The notes below the pieces were generated by a model. It was not told the DNA's origin. It did not search any database and saw nothing but the letters and a program-made list of their open reading frames with translations. Made by a program: the position numbers and the translations under genes. A stretch of DNA of 10,212 bases. Source: Sedimentisphaerales bacterium. GTDB lineage: Bacteria > Planctomycetota > Phycisphaerae > Sedimentisphaerales > SM23-30. The stretch lies in NCBI GenBank assembly GCA_016932145.1, contig JAFGDI010000178.1, forward strand, positions 1-10,212, given 5' to 3'. This document shows positions 1-6,697 of the stretch, in pieces (positions within the stretch are counted from its first letter, which is position 1; every line of letters begins with the position of its first letter).

Positions 1-155
1 ATAGCCTGAACTTTATGCAAAACTGTGATAAGCTCGCTCTCTGGCCGCTCTAACTGACGACAGTGCTCGATAAAAGCGACAACCTCGGGGCTAAGTGCTT
101 CCTCTGCCATCTCATATACTCTGTTCAGATCTTCTGATACTGCTTCATGATGCAT
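1..155 (-). CDS. Partial NuoE/HydC-like 24-kDa hydrogenase subunit (N-terminus only)
   Basis: This is the first 51 codons of a minus-strand gene that runs off the left edge. It starts at the ATG at 155-153, and a purine-rich AGAGAG lies about 10 nt upstream. The translation contains LSPEVVAFIEHC and, near the edge, ESELITVLHKVQA. The latter matches the N-terminal helix of the thioredoxin-like [2Fe-2S] NuoE family, where similar wording precedes 'FGYLP'. The cluster cysteines would lie outside the window, so the family call rests on one motif plus context. It begins 68 bp after the stop of the hydrogenase catalytic subunit on the same strand, as expected for HydC/HndA, which passes electrons between the flavin subunit and the catalytic subunit. 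The order catalytic subunit first, NuoE-like second is less usual than NuoE-NuoF-HydA. Confidence 0.6.
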   Translation of the reverse strand, partial: MHHEAVSEDLNRVYEMAEEALSPEVVAFIEHCRQLERPESELITVLHKVQA

Positions 156-223
156 AATATATCATCTCTCTTATATTAGTTATGTACTTAATCTTTCTTT
201 TTAGAGTCACCCATACTCAGCCC

Positions 224-1978
224 TCAGACACCCCTGGGGTACCGAGGTTTATAACTGGTATGCAATAATTCGTGAGCTTTATGACTGCCAGGTTCACCCA
301 GATAAGTCTCGTACAGATTTATTATATCTGGATTCTCATGGCTACAACGCTGTTTACGCCCCTTATCGAGCTTATAAAGTGCTTCAGCTCTTTTAGCTCG
401 TATTTCCTTATTAAGAACATACTGACCCGTTGGCGGATACGGCTGACCGCCTCCATTTATGCATCCGCCGGGGCATGCCATCATCTCAATTAAGTGGTAA
501 TCCTTCTCACCGTTCTTTATCGACTCTAATATTGTACGGGCATTATCAAGACCATTAGCAACTGCCAGACGGATCTCAGTATCTGCTATATTCAGCGTTA
601 CCTCTCTGAGCCCCTCAACAGCACGAACCTCTTTGAATTCAAGCTGCTCTAAAGGCTTGCCCGTAAGCTTAAAAGCAGCCGTACGCAATGCCGCTTCCAT
701 TACACCGCCTGTAGTACCAAAAATATCTCCAGCACCAGTTGCCAGACCCATTGGCGAATCAAATTCTTCCTCTGGTAATGCCAGCATATCTATACCATAA
801 CATTTAATCATCCAGATCAGCTCACGGGTGGTAAGCACAGCGTCTGTATAAGGATCTCCGTCCTTATCTGTAAGCTCCGGACGAGCCATTTCATATTTCT
901 TGGCCGTACATGGCATTATACCAACATTATATATTTTCTTCGGATCTATTCCCTGCTTTTCGGCATACCAGGTCTTAACCAGAGTTGACATCATACTCAT
1001 TGGGCTCTTACATGATGAACAATTGGAAATAAATTCCGGATAAAACTTCTCGACGAAACTGACCCAGCCTGGCGAACAACTGGTAAGTAAAGGCAATGGA
1101 CCAGTACCTTTAGTTACACGCTCCAAAAATTCATTCGCCTCTTCCATAATAGTCAGGTCAGCACTGAAATCAGTATCAAATACTACATCAGCACCTAAAC
1201 GGCGAATAGCCGCTACCATCTGGCCTACAACAGGAGTCCCGGGCTCTAAACCAAAGCCTTCACCTATTGCCGCACGAATTGAAGGGGCAACCTGGAATAC
1301 GACTAACTTATTCGGATCGGCAATCGCTTGCCATACCCGCTCTGTATGATCCTGCTCTAAGAACGCTGCTGTTGGACATACATTAATACACTGACCACAC
1401 TGAATACAAACTGATTCATCCATATTGGCCATATGGGCAGGAGCGACAACAGTATCAAAACCACGACCCTGCTGACATAGATTGCTTACCGACTGAACCT
1501 CTTCACATACCCGGAAACAACGACCGCAGAGAATACACTTATTAGCATTTCTTACAACACTTTTACTACTGCTATCTATGGGGAAATTTTTGCGTTTGCC
1601 TTCAAAGAGTCGCTCGCGCACACCATGAGAATACGCCAGCCTTTGCAGCTCACACTGACCATCGCGCTGACATGTCTGGCAATCTTTAGGGTGATTATCT
1701 AATATAAGCTCTATTATATCTCTACGGGCCTGACGGATCTCCGGACTGCAAGTACGAACCTCCATACCCTCCCAAACCTTGACCGAACAGGAGGCCATAT
1801 AGAAGGGCATTCCCACAACCTCAACAATACAAACCCGGCACGCCCCCTCCAGCGACAGGTCTGGATGGTAGCACAAACGCGGAATATTTATTCCAATACC
1901 ATCTGCTGCCTGCATTATCGTCGTACCATCTGCGACACTCAGCTCTTTGCCGTCTATTTTGATATTTACCATTGTCAT
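224..1978 (-). CDS. hydA: [FeFe]-hydrogenase catalytic subunit, HydA/HndD type (group A, modular)
   Basis: This 584-residue cytoplasmic protein reversibly converts protons and electrons to H2, and it fits the catalytic subunit of NAD(P)-linked, often electron-bifurcating, multimeric hydrogenases. Domains in order: an N-terminal plant-type [2Fe-2S] ferredoxin (C36, C47, C50, C64); a His-Cys [4Fe-4S] site (H96, C100, C103, C109); two [4Fe-4S] ferredoxin motifs (C148/151/154/158 and C191/194/197/201); and the H-cluster domain with L1 TSCSPGW (299-305), L2 MPCTAKKYE (355-363) and L3 EMMACPGGCINGGGQP (498-513). The C-terminus carries the small-subunit-like tail including GEPGSHKAHELLH. In L1 a serine (S302) stands where clostridial CpI has the cysteine that ligates the cluster, while C320 and C323 lie just downstream; I believe this pattern is common in HndD-type enzymes. 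ATG codons at 1978 and 1972 are both usable behind AAAGGGG; the first gives a short spacer and the second a longer one. The NuoE-like gene follows on the same strand. Confidence 0.95.
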   Translation of the reverse strand: MTMVNIKIDGKELSVADGTTIMQAADGIGINIPRLCYHPDLSLEGACRVCIVEVVGMPFYMASCSVKVWEGMEVRTCSPEIRQARRDIIELILDNHPKDCQTCQRDGQCELQRLAYSHGVRERLFEGKRKNFPIDSSSKSVVRNANKCILCGRCFRVCEEVQSVSNLCQQGRGFDTVVAPAHMANMDESVCIQCGQCINVCPTAAFLEQDHTERVWQAIADPNKLVVFQVAPSIRAAIGEGFGLEPGTPVVGQMVAAIRRLGADVVFDTDFSADLTIMEEANEFLERVTKGTGPLPLLTSCSPGWVSFVEKFYPEFISNCSSCKSPMSMMSTLVKTWYAEKQGIDPKKIYNVGIMPCTAKKYEMARPELTDKDGDPYTDAVLTTRELIWMIKCYGIDMLALPEEEFDSPMGLATGAGDIFGTTGGVMEAALRTAAFKLTGKPLEQLEFKEVRAVEGLREVTLNIADTEIRLAVANGLDNARTILESIKNGEKDYHLIEMMACPGGCINGGGQPYPPTGQYVLNKEIRAKRAEALYKLDKGRKQRCSHENPDIINLYETYLGEPGSHKAHELLHTSYKPRYPRGV

Positions 1979-2020
1979 TAGCCCCTTTAGACTGCTAAAA
2001 TTGTTTCGATCACGATTCAG

Positions 2021-2026
2021 ATTATA
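2021..2026 (-). promoter_or_regulatory. Candidate -10 box for the hydrogenase operon
   Basis: A perfect TATAAT on the minus strand lies about 43 nt upstream of the hydA start, giving a predicted leader of roughly 36 nt. No good -35 hexamer is seen; TTAAGC at an 18-bp spacing is the best and is weak. The AT-rich context lowers confidence. Confidence 0.35.
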
Positions 2027-2115
2027 TTTTTATCACTGATTTCAGCTTAATATCGTCCAAAAACAGCAAAAAAATTCAATTACCCACTATATTCTGATAT
2101 TAAATTCTTAAATAA

Positions 2116-2128
2116 CTGATTACATAAC
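2116..2128 (+). repeat. Left flanking direct repeat of copy A (candidate target-site duplication)
   Basis: CTGATTACATAAC here is identical to 2393-2405 on the other side of the 269-bp element. The first 8 bases (CTGATTAC, 2116-2123) lie entirely outside the inverted repeat that begins at 2124. The last five (ATAAC) overlap its outer edge. The duplication is therefore either 8 bp with a chance extension, or up to 13 bp. Confidence 0.65.
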
Positions 2129-2392
2129 CGTTCACACGGTTAACAGTAATAAGAAACAAGATATAAGACACGCAGTGATGCGTAGCATAAATAAGTTGAG
2201 GTAATCCGAAATCCCGAGTATCGGGGTTAAGGTTTCGCCTTCGTCGAGGCTTATTTAAGCAGGCTTTGCCTGCAAAAAAATCAGACAGCTTCGAGCCCAG
2301 CGAGATTCATCAGCTTATTACTTATTACTTGTTACTAAACAAGTTAGTTCTCAGTTAACTCTTCAATCTATGTAACCACTGTGAACGGTTAC
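2124..2392 (+). mobile_element. MITE-like non-coding element, copy A (complete)
   Basis: This ~269-bp element has no ORF of note and sits between the two copies of a direct repeat. Its left end reads ATAACCGTTCACA and the reverse complement of its right end reads GTAACCGTTCACA, a 13-bp terminal inverted repeat with one mismatch at the outermost base. Each end is also a hairpin: TAACCGT-TCAC-ACGGTTA at 2125-2142, and GTAACC...GGTTAC at 2372-2392. Inside the ends, a purine-rich AGTAATAAGAAACAAG-type stretch on the left is mirrored on the right (2314-2336). Internal hairpins include ACGCA-GTGA-TGCGT (2170-2183), an 8-bp stem around CCCGA-GTA-TCGGG (2210-2228), GCAGGC-TTT-GCCTGC (2259-2273) and ACTTGTT-ACTA-AACAAGT (2327-2344). 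A second copy starts at 10051. A transposase supplied in trans is inferred; GTAA-type ends with an 8-bp duplication would fit an IS66-like source, but this is only a guess. Confidence 0.75.
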
Positions 2393-2405
2393 CTGATTAC
2401 ATAAC
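2393..2405 (+). repeat. Right flanking direct repeat of copy A (candidate target-site duplication)
   Basis: CTGATTACATAAC is identical to 2116-2128 and follows directly after the right-end inverted repeat ...ACGGTTAC. It supports insertion by transposition rather than a locally evolved structure. Confidence 0.65.
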
Positions 2406-2570
2406 TTCTTCTCTTGCGTAATTTTAACCTTCTGGTATTAAAAATTATAGTAAAAAGTTTCGAGAAAGTTCCACTAAATTAACATTTTCACTAAAAATCA
2501 CACAAACCCTTGAAATAAAAGCATTAACACTCTTACGACAGCTACTTGCCACTATTAAGTCACCCCTGGA

Positions 2571-3362
2571 TCATTGTTCACCTGCTTGTTTTTCTTCATG
2601 ATGATGACGAGGGCCACCGCAACGACAGGAAACATCAATATCGCCACGAGCAAATAGCAGAGGAAATACTATATCACTTATGCAACATGGAACCCAAACG
2701 GCAATGAAAAGCACAAAAAACATGCCAAATAAAATCAGAGATGTTATTTCAATCTGGGTATTCATCAACATATGAGCAGATGAAGCCCAGGTACTTATCA
2801 ATATATGCAAAGCATGAGGAAAACGACTTCTTGGCAAAAACCAGGCAATGGCAATACCCAGTACCGCTGCCGGGTTAACTATATACCATTCCTCTATAAA
2901 GCCCAGATGCAGACCATGCCCCCCTGAATGATCACCATGCTCACAACTTTCACTATGGAGTTCATGGCCCTGGCCTCCATGATCGTGACCTTCTTCATGG
3001 CCATGCATGAGTTCATGCTGGGCCGACTCGGTTGGTACCGATATCCCCATAACTTCTTCACCAATAAAAGGAATAACTGAATCACTTATGGTAGCGACAC
3101 CTACAGAACCAACATAACCTATTAACAAATAAGTAATTACATTCTTCTTCCTTGTATGCAAAGCAAACAACGATGTAGTTACCATCGCAGATAAAACCAC
3201 ATGCAACGGGTGAAATACGCTGAACATAGCACGGCTGGCATCACCGCCGATGTCCTTGAATATAAGCATAAAAATAATACCAGCCGAAGCCCCGGCAGCC
3301 GTAAACGGTAAATGACATAATATTTCCTGCCATATATGGCTTAATCTACTTCTAGCATGCAT
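2571..3362 (-). CDS. Polytopic membrane protein with histidine-rich loop, function unknown
   Basis: I do not recognise a named family. The 263-residue protein has about six hydrophobic segments (roughly 15-35, 47-68, 77-99, 162-177, 182-200 and 206-237), so it is an integral inner-membrane protein. Between the third and fourth segments lies a loop (116-152) with 11 histidines plus C140, in HxH and HGHEEGHDHGG patterns. The C-terminus adds CRCGG and PRHHHEE (246-256). These look like divalent-metal-binding stretches of the kind seen in Zn, Ni or Co transporters, so a metal-handling role is inferred but not shown. Charged and polar residues in or next to membrane segments (FHPLH, SDSVIP, WVPCCISDIVFP) look conserved in character. 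The start at 3362 has GGAG 7 nt upstream and a good promoter. It is transcribed divergently from the glycosidase-like gene at 3523. Confidence 0.85.
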   Translation of the reverse strand: MHARSRLSHIWQEILCHLPFTAAGASAGIIFMLIFKDIGGDASRAMFSVFHPLHVVLSAMVTTSLFALHTRKKNVITYLLIGYVGSVGVATISDSVIPFIGEEVMGISVPTESAQHELMHGHEEGHDHGGQGHELHSESCEHGDHSGGHGLHLGFIEEWYIVNPAAVLGIAIAWFLPRSRFPHALHILISTWASSAHMLMNTQIEITSLILFGMFFVLFIAVWVPCCISDIVFPLLFARGDIDVSCRCGGPRHHHEEKQAGEQ

Positions 3363-3406
3363 AAGTTAACTCCATAGCTTGAACATAATCATTATAATTC
3401 CTTAGC

Positions 3407-3436
3407 AGTATAGCACTAAGCCCGCCTGACAGTCAA
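3407..3436 (-). promoter_or_regulatory. Promoter of the His-rich membrane protein gene
   Basis: On the minus strand, -35 TTGACT (3431-3436) and -10 TATACT (3407-3412) are separated by 18 bp, each matching 5 of 6 consensus bases. TG precedes the -10 box in the extended -10 position. Predicted transcription starts near 3400, giving a leader of about 38 nt with GGAG before the ATG at 3362. Confidence 0.7.
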
Positions 3437-3472
3437 TATATTCCGAAATAGTTTATCATAGATTACCAATTA

Positions 3473-3478
3473 TATAGT
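3473..3478 (+). promoter_or_regulatory. Weak candidate -10 box for the 3523 glycosidase-like gene
   Basis: TATAGT lies 44 nt upstream of the ATG in AT-rich DNA. No convincing -35 is present at 16-18 bp, so this is only a possible promoter; the gene may need an activator. Confidence 0.25.
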
Positions 3479-3509
3479 GATTAAAATAGTCGATCAGACC
3501 CAGTTTTAA

Positions 3510-3514
3510 AAGGA
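3510..3514 (+). promoter_or_regulatory. Ribosome binding site deciding the 3523 start
   Basis: AAGGA is placed 8 nt before the ATG at 3523. This supports that start and keeps the N-terminal signal peptide in frame. Confidence 0.7.
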
Positions 3515-3522
3515 ATCTATAA

Positions 3523-5280
3523 ATGTCTTTAACAATCAAAGTTAAAATCGTTCTTGCTCTTTTCCTCTTCCCTCTATGTTTTTCACTTGAGGGAGAACCT
3601 ATAAATAATATAACCGACCTTCACAGCGATACCTGGGTGGGAACTGATGCTTTGGGCCGAGCCTTACCGGGAGCAGACCAGTGCCCGACGGTAAGAGATG
3701 GCAAATTTGTCGGTTTATTCTACTTTATCTGGCTCGGCTCGCATGGCCAGGCCGGACCTTTTGACATTACCAGGCTACTGGCAGAAAATCCAACCGACCC
3801 TGATTATGCCGGGCCGGGTACTTTTCATCATTGGGGTCAGTCTGAACTGGGCTATTATCTCTCCGATAGCGAATATGTCATTCGCAAGCACGCCCAGATG
3901 ATCACTGATGCCGGGGTCGATACGATAATATTCGATGTGACTAATGCCTTTACCTATGAGCCGGTCTATACCAAAGTCTGCGAAGTCTTTACCCAAATTC
4001 GCACCGAGGGTATGCCCACACCGCAGATATGCTTTATGACCCATTCCAGTGCTGCAACTACCATGCAGAAGCTCTATGATGATCTTTATGCCAAAGGACT
4101 CTATAAGGATCTCTGGTTCATCTGGAAAGGTAAACCGCTTATCCTGGGCGACCCGGCAGGTGTCAGTGAGCAGGTCAAACAATTCTTCACCCTGCGAGAT
4201 TGTTGGGCCTGGGTGGGCGGTCAGGACACCTGGAACTGGCTGGACCATACCCCGCAGAAGATCGCCTGGCATGAATCTGCCGATAAGCCGGAGGAAGTAT
4301 CTGTTTGCGTTGCTCAGCATCCTACCGGCAATATCGGTCGCAGTAACCAAAACGGCGCTCAACCGCCCCACGACCAGCTTAAGCTCACTGACACTATGAA
4401 TCATGGGCTTTATTTCCAGGAGCAATGGGAATCAGCACTCAAAATAGACCCGGAATTCATCTTTATTACCGGCTGGAACGAATGGGTGGCCCAGCGGTTC
4501 ACCAGCGACAGTGGCCAGCATTTTCTGGGTACACCGCTGCCCCAGGGCGGCACTTTCTTTGTCGATGCCTATAATCAGGAATTCAGCCGCGATATTGAGC
4601 CGATGAAAGATGGGCATAGTGATAACTATTATTATCAGATGATCGCCGGTATCCGCAAGTTCAAGGGCGTGCGGCCTGGGATAACCGACCAGCCTGTCGC
4701 CATAATCAATATCGATGGCAGATTCGCCGACTGGGACAAGGTTAAGGCCACTTATTACGATACTGCATTTGATACTATTCATCGTAACGAAAAAGGCTGG
4801 GGTAATGCCGGGCATTATACCAATAATACCGGCCGTAATGATTTCATACTAGCCAAAGTCGCCTATGGTAAGAAGAATATTTACTTCTATATCGAAACTC
4901 GAGAGAATATCACTCCGCCAACCGATAAAAAATGGATGCTCCTTTTCATTGACTCCGACCGCAACCATAATACCGGCTGGCAGGGCTATGACTTTCTTAT
5001 TAACAGCCAGCCTGCCGGCAATAAAACTACCTCTCTGGCAGCGGCAGTAGATAACAGTTGGAACTGGCATAAAACTTCAGATCTGAGCTATAGGATCAAT
5101 GGCAATAAAATGGAAATAATGCTGCCCCGCAAAGCCATCAGCCAGACAAGCGACAATATCTCCTTCGATTTCCACTGGTCAGATAATATCCAGAAAGAAA
5201 ACGATATAATGGAATTCTCACTCAGCGGCGATAGTGCCCCCAACCGCAGGTTGAACTACAGATATAACAGCGGTAAATAA
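3523..5280 (+). CDS. Secreted GH99/WbsX-like TIM-barrel protein with C-terminal CBM9-like domain
   Basis: This 585-residue protein is predicted to be exported. The N-terminus has basic residues and then a hydrophobic stretch (about 8-21), a signal peptide with cleavage likely in the 20s. Residues ~60-385 look like a glycosidase (beta/alpha)8 barrel related to the GH99/GH71-like group. Seen directly are VGLFYFIWLG (63-72), GVDTIIFDVTN (131-141) with an Asp at a strand end, and FITGWNEW (314-321), where the Asn-Glu pair resembles the 'WNEW' motif of WbsX/GH99-like proteins. Residues ~391-585 start with INIDGRFADW and contain LLFIDSDRNHNTGW, typical of CBM9-like carbohydrate-binding modules. The substrate cannot be read from sequence; a host- or algal-type polysaccharide is only a guess. 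It converges on the GH30 gene with a 13-bp gap and has no glycosidase partner on its own strand here. The enzymatic assignment is by fold-level resemblance, so confidence in a specific activity is low. Confidence 0.7.
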   Translation: MSLTIKVKIVLALFLFPLCFSLEGEPINNITDLHSDTWVGTDALGRALPGADQCPTVRDGKFVGLFYFIWLGSHGQAGPFDITRLLAENPTDPDYAGPGTFHHWGQSELGYYLSDSEYVIRKHAQMITDAGVDTIIFDVTNAFTYEPVYTKVCEVFTQIRTEGMPTPQICFMTHSSAATTMQKLYDDLYAKGLYKDLWFIWKGKPLILGDPAGVSEQVKQFFTLRDCWAWVGGQDTWNWLDHTPQKIAWHESADKPEEVSVCVAQHPTGNIGRSNQNGAQPPHDQLKLTDTMNHGLYFQEQWESALKIDPEFIFITGWNEWVAQRFTSDSGQHFLGTPLPQGGTFFVDAYNQEFSRDIEPMKDGHSDNYYYQMIAGIRKFKGVRPGITDQPVAIINIDGRFADWDKVKATYYDTAFDTIHRNEKGWGNAGHYTNNTGRNDFILAKVAYGKKNIYFYIETRENITPPTDKKWMLLFIDSDRNHNTGWQGYDFLINSQPAGNKTTSLAAAVDNSWNWHKTSDLSYRINGNKMEIMLPRKAISQTSDNISFDFHWSDNIQKENDIMEFSLSGDSAPNRRLNYRYNSGK

Positions 5281-5293
5281 CATTCAGGTATAA

Positions 5294-6694
5294 TTATAAT
5301 CTTTCAAATAGTGCGGTTTTATCTCCGGTGGTCAGATATGCCTTAGCATCGGCCAGAGTCTTATCGCCAAAGCAGAAGGTCATGATCGATCTGGCCGGGA
5401 TTTCAGCGGTGAATTTACTGTCTGCTGAAGTAATCTTTAACTTCCGGGCGGCTTTCTTATCGTTTACTACATAGAGCACTATTGAGCCGTCAGGATTAGC
5501 AAAGGCACATGCCTTTACCACCTCGACCTGCGATGCGATCCGCACGGCGCCGGGTTTGAGGAATTTGCTCAATTGGCCCAGGGCATAATATTGCGGCCGC
5601 CGGGTTATCTCGCGGGTTTGCTGATTGATAGTTATAACGCCATAACAGGTATCGCAGCCGCCGGGGATCTTGGGGCCGTTGTTCTCATCCAGTGCCAGAT
5701 TCCATTTTATGATCGTCCGCGACCAGTTCTCCATCGTTTCGACTAAAAACCTGCCATTAGCCAGCAGATCACCCTCAAAACCGCGGTCGTTCCAGGTGCC
5801 ATCTGAGCCCTCGGTAAAGTAGATGTCCTTGCCGGGATATTTGTCATGCACCTTACTCTGAGCCGAGACATTGCCACCATAATGATGAAACGCCGTTCCG
5901 GCAATATAAGCAGCGGCATTCGGGTCAGCCAGCACTTCCAGCGGATATTCCGGCCGGTCCCAGTTATGATCCCAGATCAATATCTTTGTACTGATCCTAT
6001 TAGTAGCAAACGCCGGCCCCAGCAGCTTTACCAGGCGAATCTGGTCGGCCGGACTCATAAAACAACCGGCGTAAGAACCAGGCTCAAAAAACGGCTCATT
6101 TTGCAGGGTTATCGCATCAATAGCTATGTCATGCCGGGCATACGCCTGAATGAATTTCACAAAATACCCGGCATAAGTCTCATATACATCTTCTTTGAGC
6201 CGCCCCCTGCCCAGCTCGCCGCCCTGCTTCATCCACCTTGGCGGACTCCACGGGCTGGCCATTATTTTCAGCTCGGGATTGATCGCCCGTATCTCCTTTA
6301 ATGCCGGGATGATATATTGCTCATCATAAGCAATAGAGAAATGCTCCAGCTTATAATCACTGTCAACCCCGGCGGGCAGGTCATTATAGCTATACTCCTG
6401 CAAGCGAAAATCAGAAGCACCCATCGGCTGGCGCAAATAGCTCAGGCCAATGCCGGATTCACAACTAAAAAGCTCAGTCAAAACCGCCTTGCGCTCAGCA
6501 GGGGTCAGAAACTTACAGATCAGCCAGGCCGAAGAATCGGTCAGTGAAGCACCGACACCATCTATCGGCTGATAAACAATATCCGGCATAAGTTTAATAC
6601 TTACAACTTGTGCCGGGCCAGAAAGATCAACCTGCTGGCAATTTGCCAACTGAGCGATCATAAGCACCACAAGGAGGATTATTCTGGCATACAT
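5294..6694 (-). CDS. Secreted GH30 family glycoside hydrolase
   Basis: This 466-residue retaining glycosidase is of the glucosylceramidase/endo-beta-1,6-glucanase superfamily (O-glycosyl hydrolase family 30). The hydrophobic N-terminus (about 4-17) ending in LANC at 16-19 is a signal peptide; LANC could also be a poor lipobox with C19 as the lipid anchor. The barrel begins with DGVGASLTDSSAW (45-57), followed by YLRQPMGASDF (86-96) and MASPWSPPRWMK (145-156). The acid/base is E200 in LQNEP, and the nucleophile is E295 in FTEGSD. A small beta-sandwich fills the C-terminus (about 375-445), usual for GH30. Length is normal. Subfamily 1 or 3 seems most likely, but the substrate is not resolvable. 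The ATG lies only 3 nt after the lipA stop, so translation is probably coupled to lipA. There is little Shine-Dalgarno signal except AGCAGG inside the lipA end. Pairing with lipA is functionally unexpected. Confidence 0.92.
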   Translation of the reverse strand: MYARIILLVVLMIAQLANCQQVDLSGPAQVVSIKLMPDIVYQPIDGVGASLTDSSAWLICKFLTPAERKAVLTELFSCESGIGLSYLRQPMGASDFRLQEYSYNDLPAGVDSDYKLEHFSIAYDEQYIIPALKEIRAINPELKIMASPWSPPRWMKQGGELGRGRLKEDVYETYAGYFVKFIQAYARHDIAIDAITLQNEPFFEPGSYAGCFMSPADQIRLVKLLGPAFATNRISTKILIWDHNWDRPEYPLEVLADPNAAAYIAGTAFHHYGGNVSAQSKVHDKYPGKDIYFTEGSDGTWNDRGFEGDLLANGRFLVETMENWSRTIIKWNLALDENNGPKIPGGCDTCYGVITINQQTREITRRPQYYALGQLSKFLKPGAVRIASQVEVVKACAFANPDGSIVLYVVNDKKAARKLKITSADSKFTAEIPARSIMTFCFGDKTLADAKAYLTTGDKTALFERL

Positions 6695-6697
6695 ATC

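Larger units (their letters stand above)
1979..2570. other. 592-bp non-coding spacer between hydA and the His-rich membrane gene
   Basis: No plausible gene is seen here. The hydA-proximal part (1979-2123) is AT-rich and holds the candidate hydA promoter. The middle (2124-2392) is the dispersed MITE-like repeat copy A. The remaining 178 bp (2393-2570) lies downstream of the membrane gene; I see no convincing Rho-independent terminator in it. Confidence 0.8.

Noticed and set aside
2146..2345. Repeated AATAAG/AACAAG units considered as CRISPR or a tandem array
   Set aside because: Units are short, irregular and lack spacers. They are better explained as the subterminal arms of the MITE-like element.
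3775..4425. 216-codon open frame on the minus strand inside the glycosidase-like gene
   Set aside because: It lies wholly antisense to a well-supported gene with signal peptide, ribosome site and domains. Its translation has no family character and no ribosome binding site decides its start.
4432..4815. 127-codon minus-strand frame inside the same gene
   Set aside because: Antisense shadow of the 3523-5280 coding frame with no independent signals.
5846..6301. 151-codon plus-strand frame opposite the GH30 gene
   Set aside because: Antisense to a GH30 gene with both catalytic glutamates. The translation is basic, low-complexity shadow sequence.
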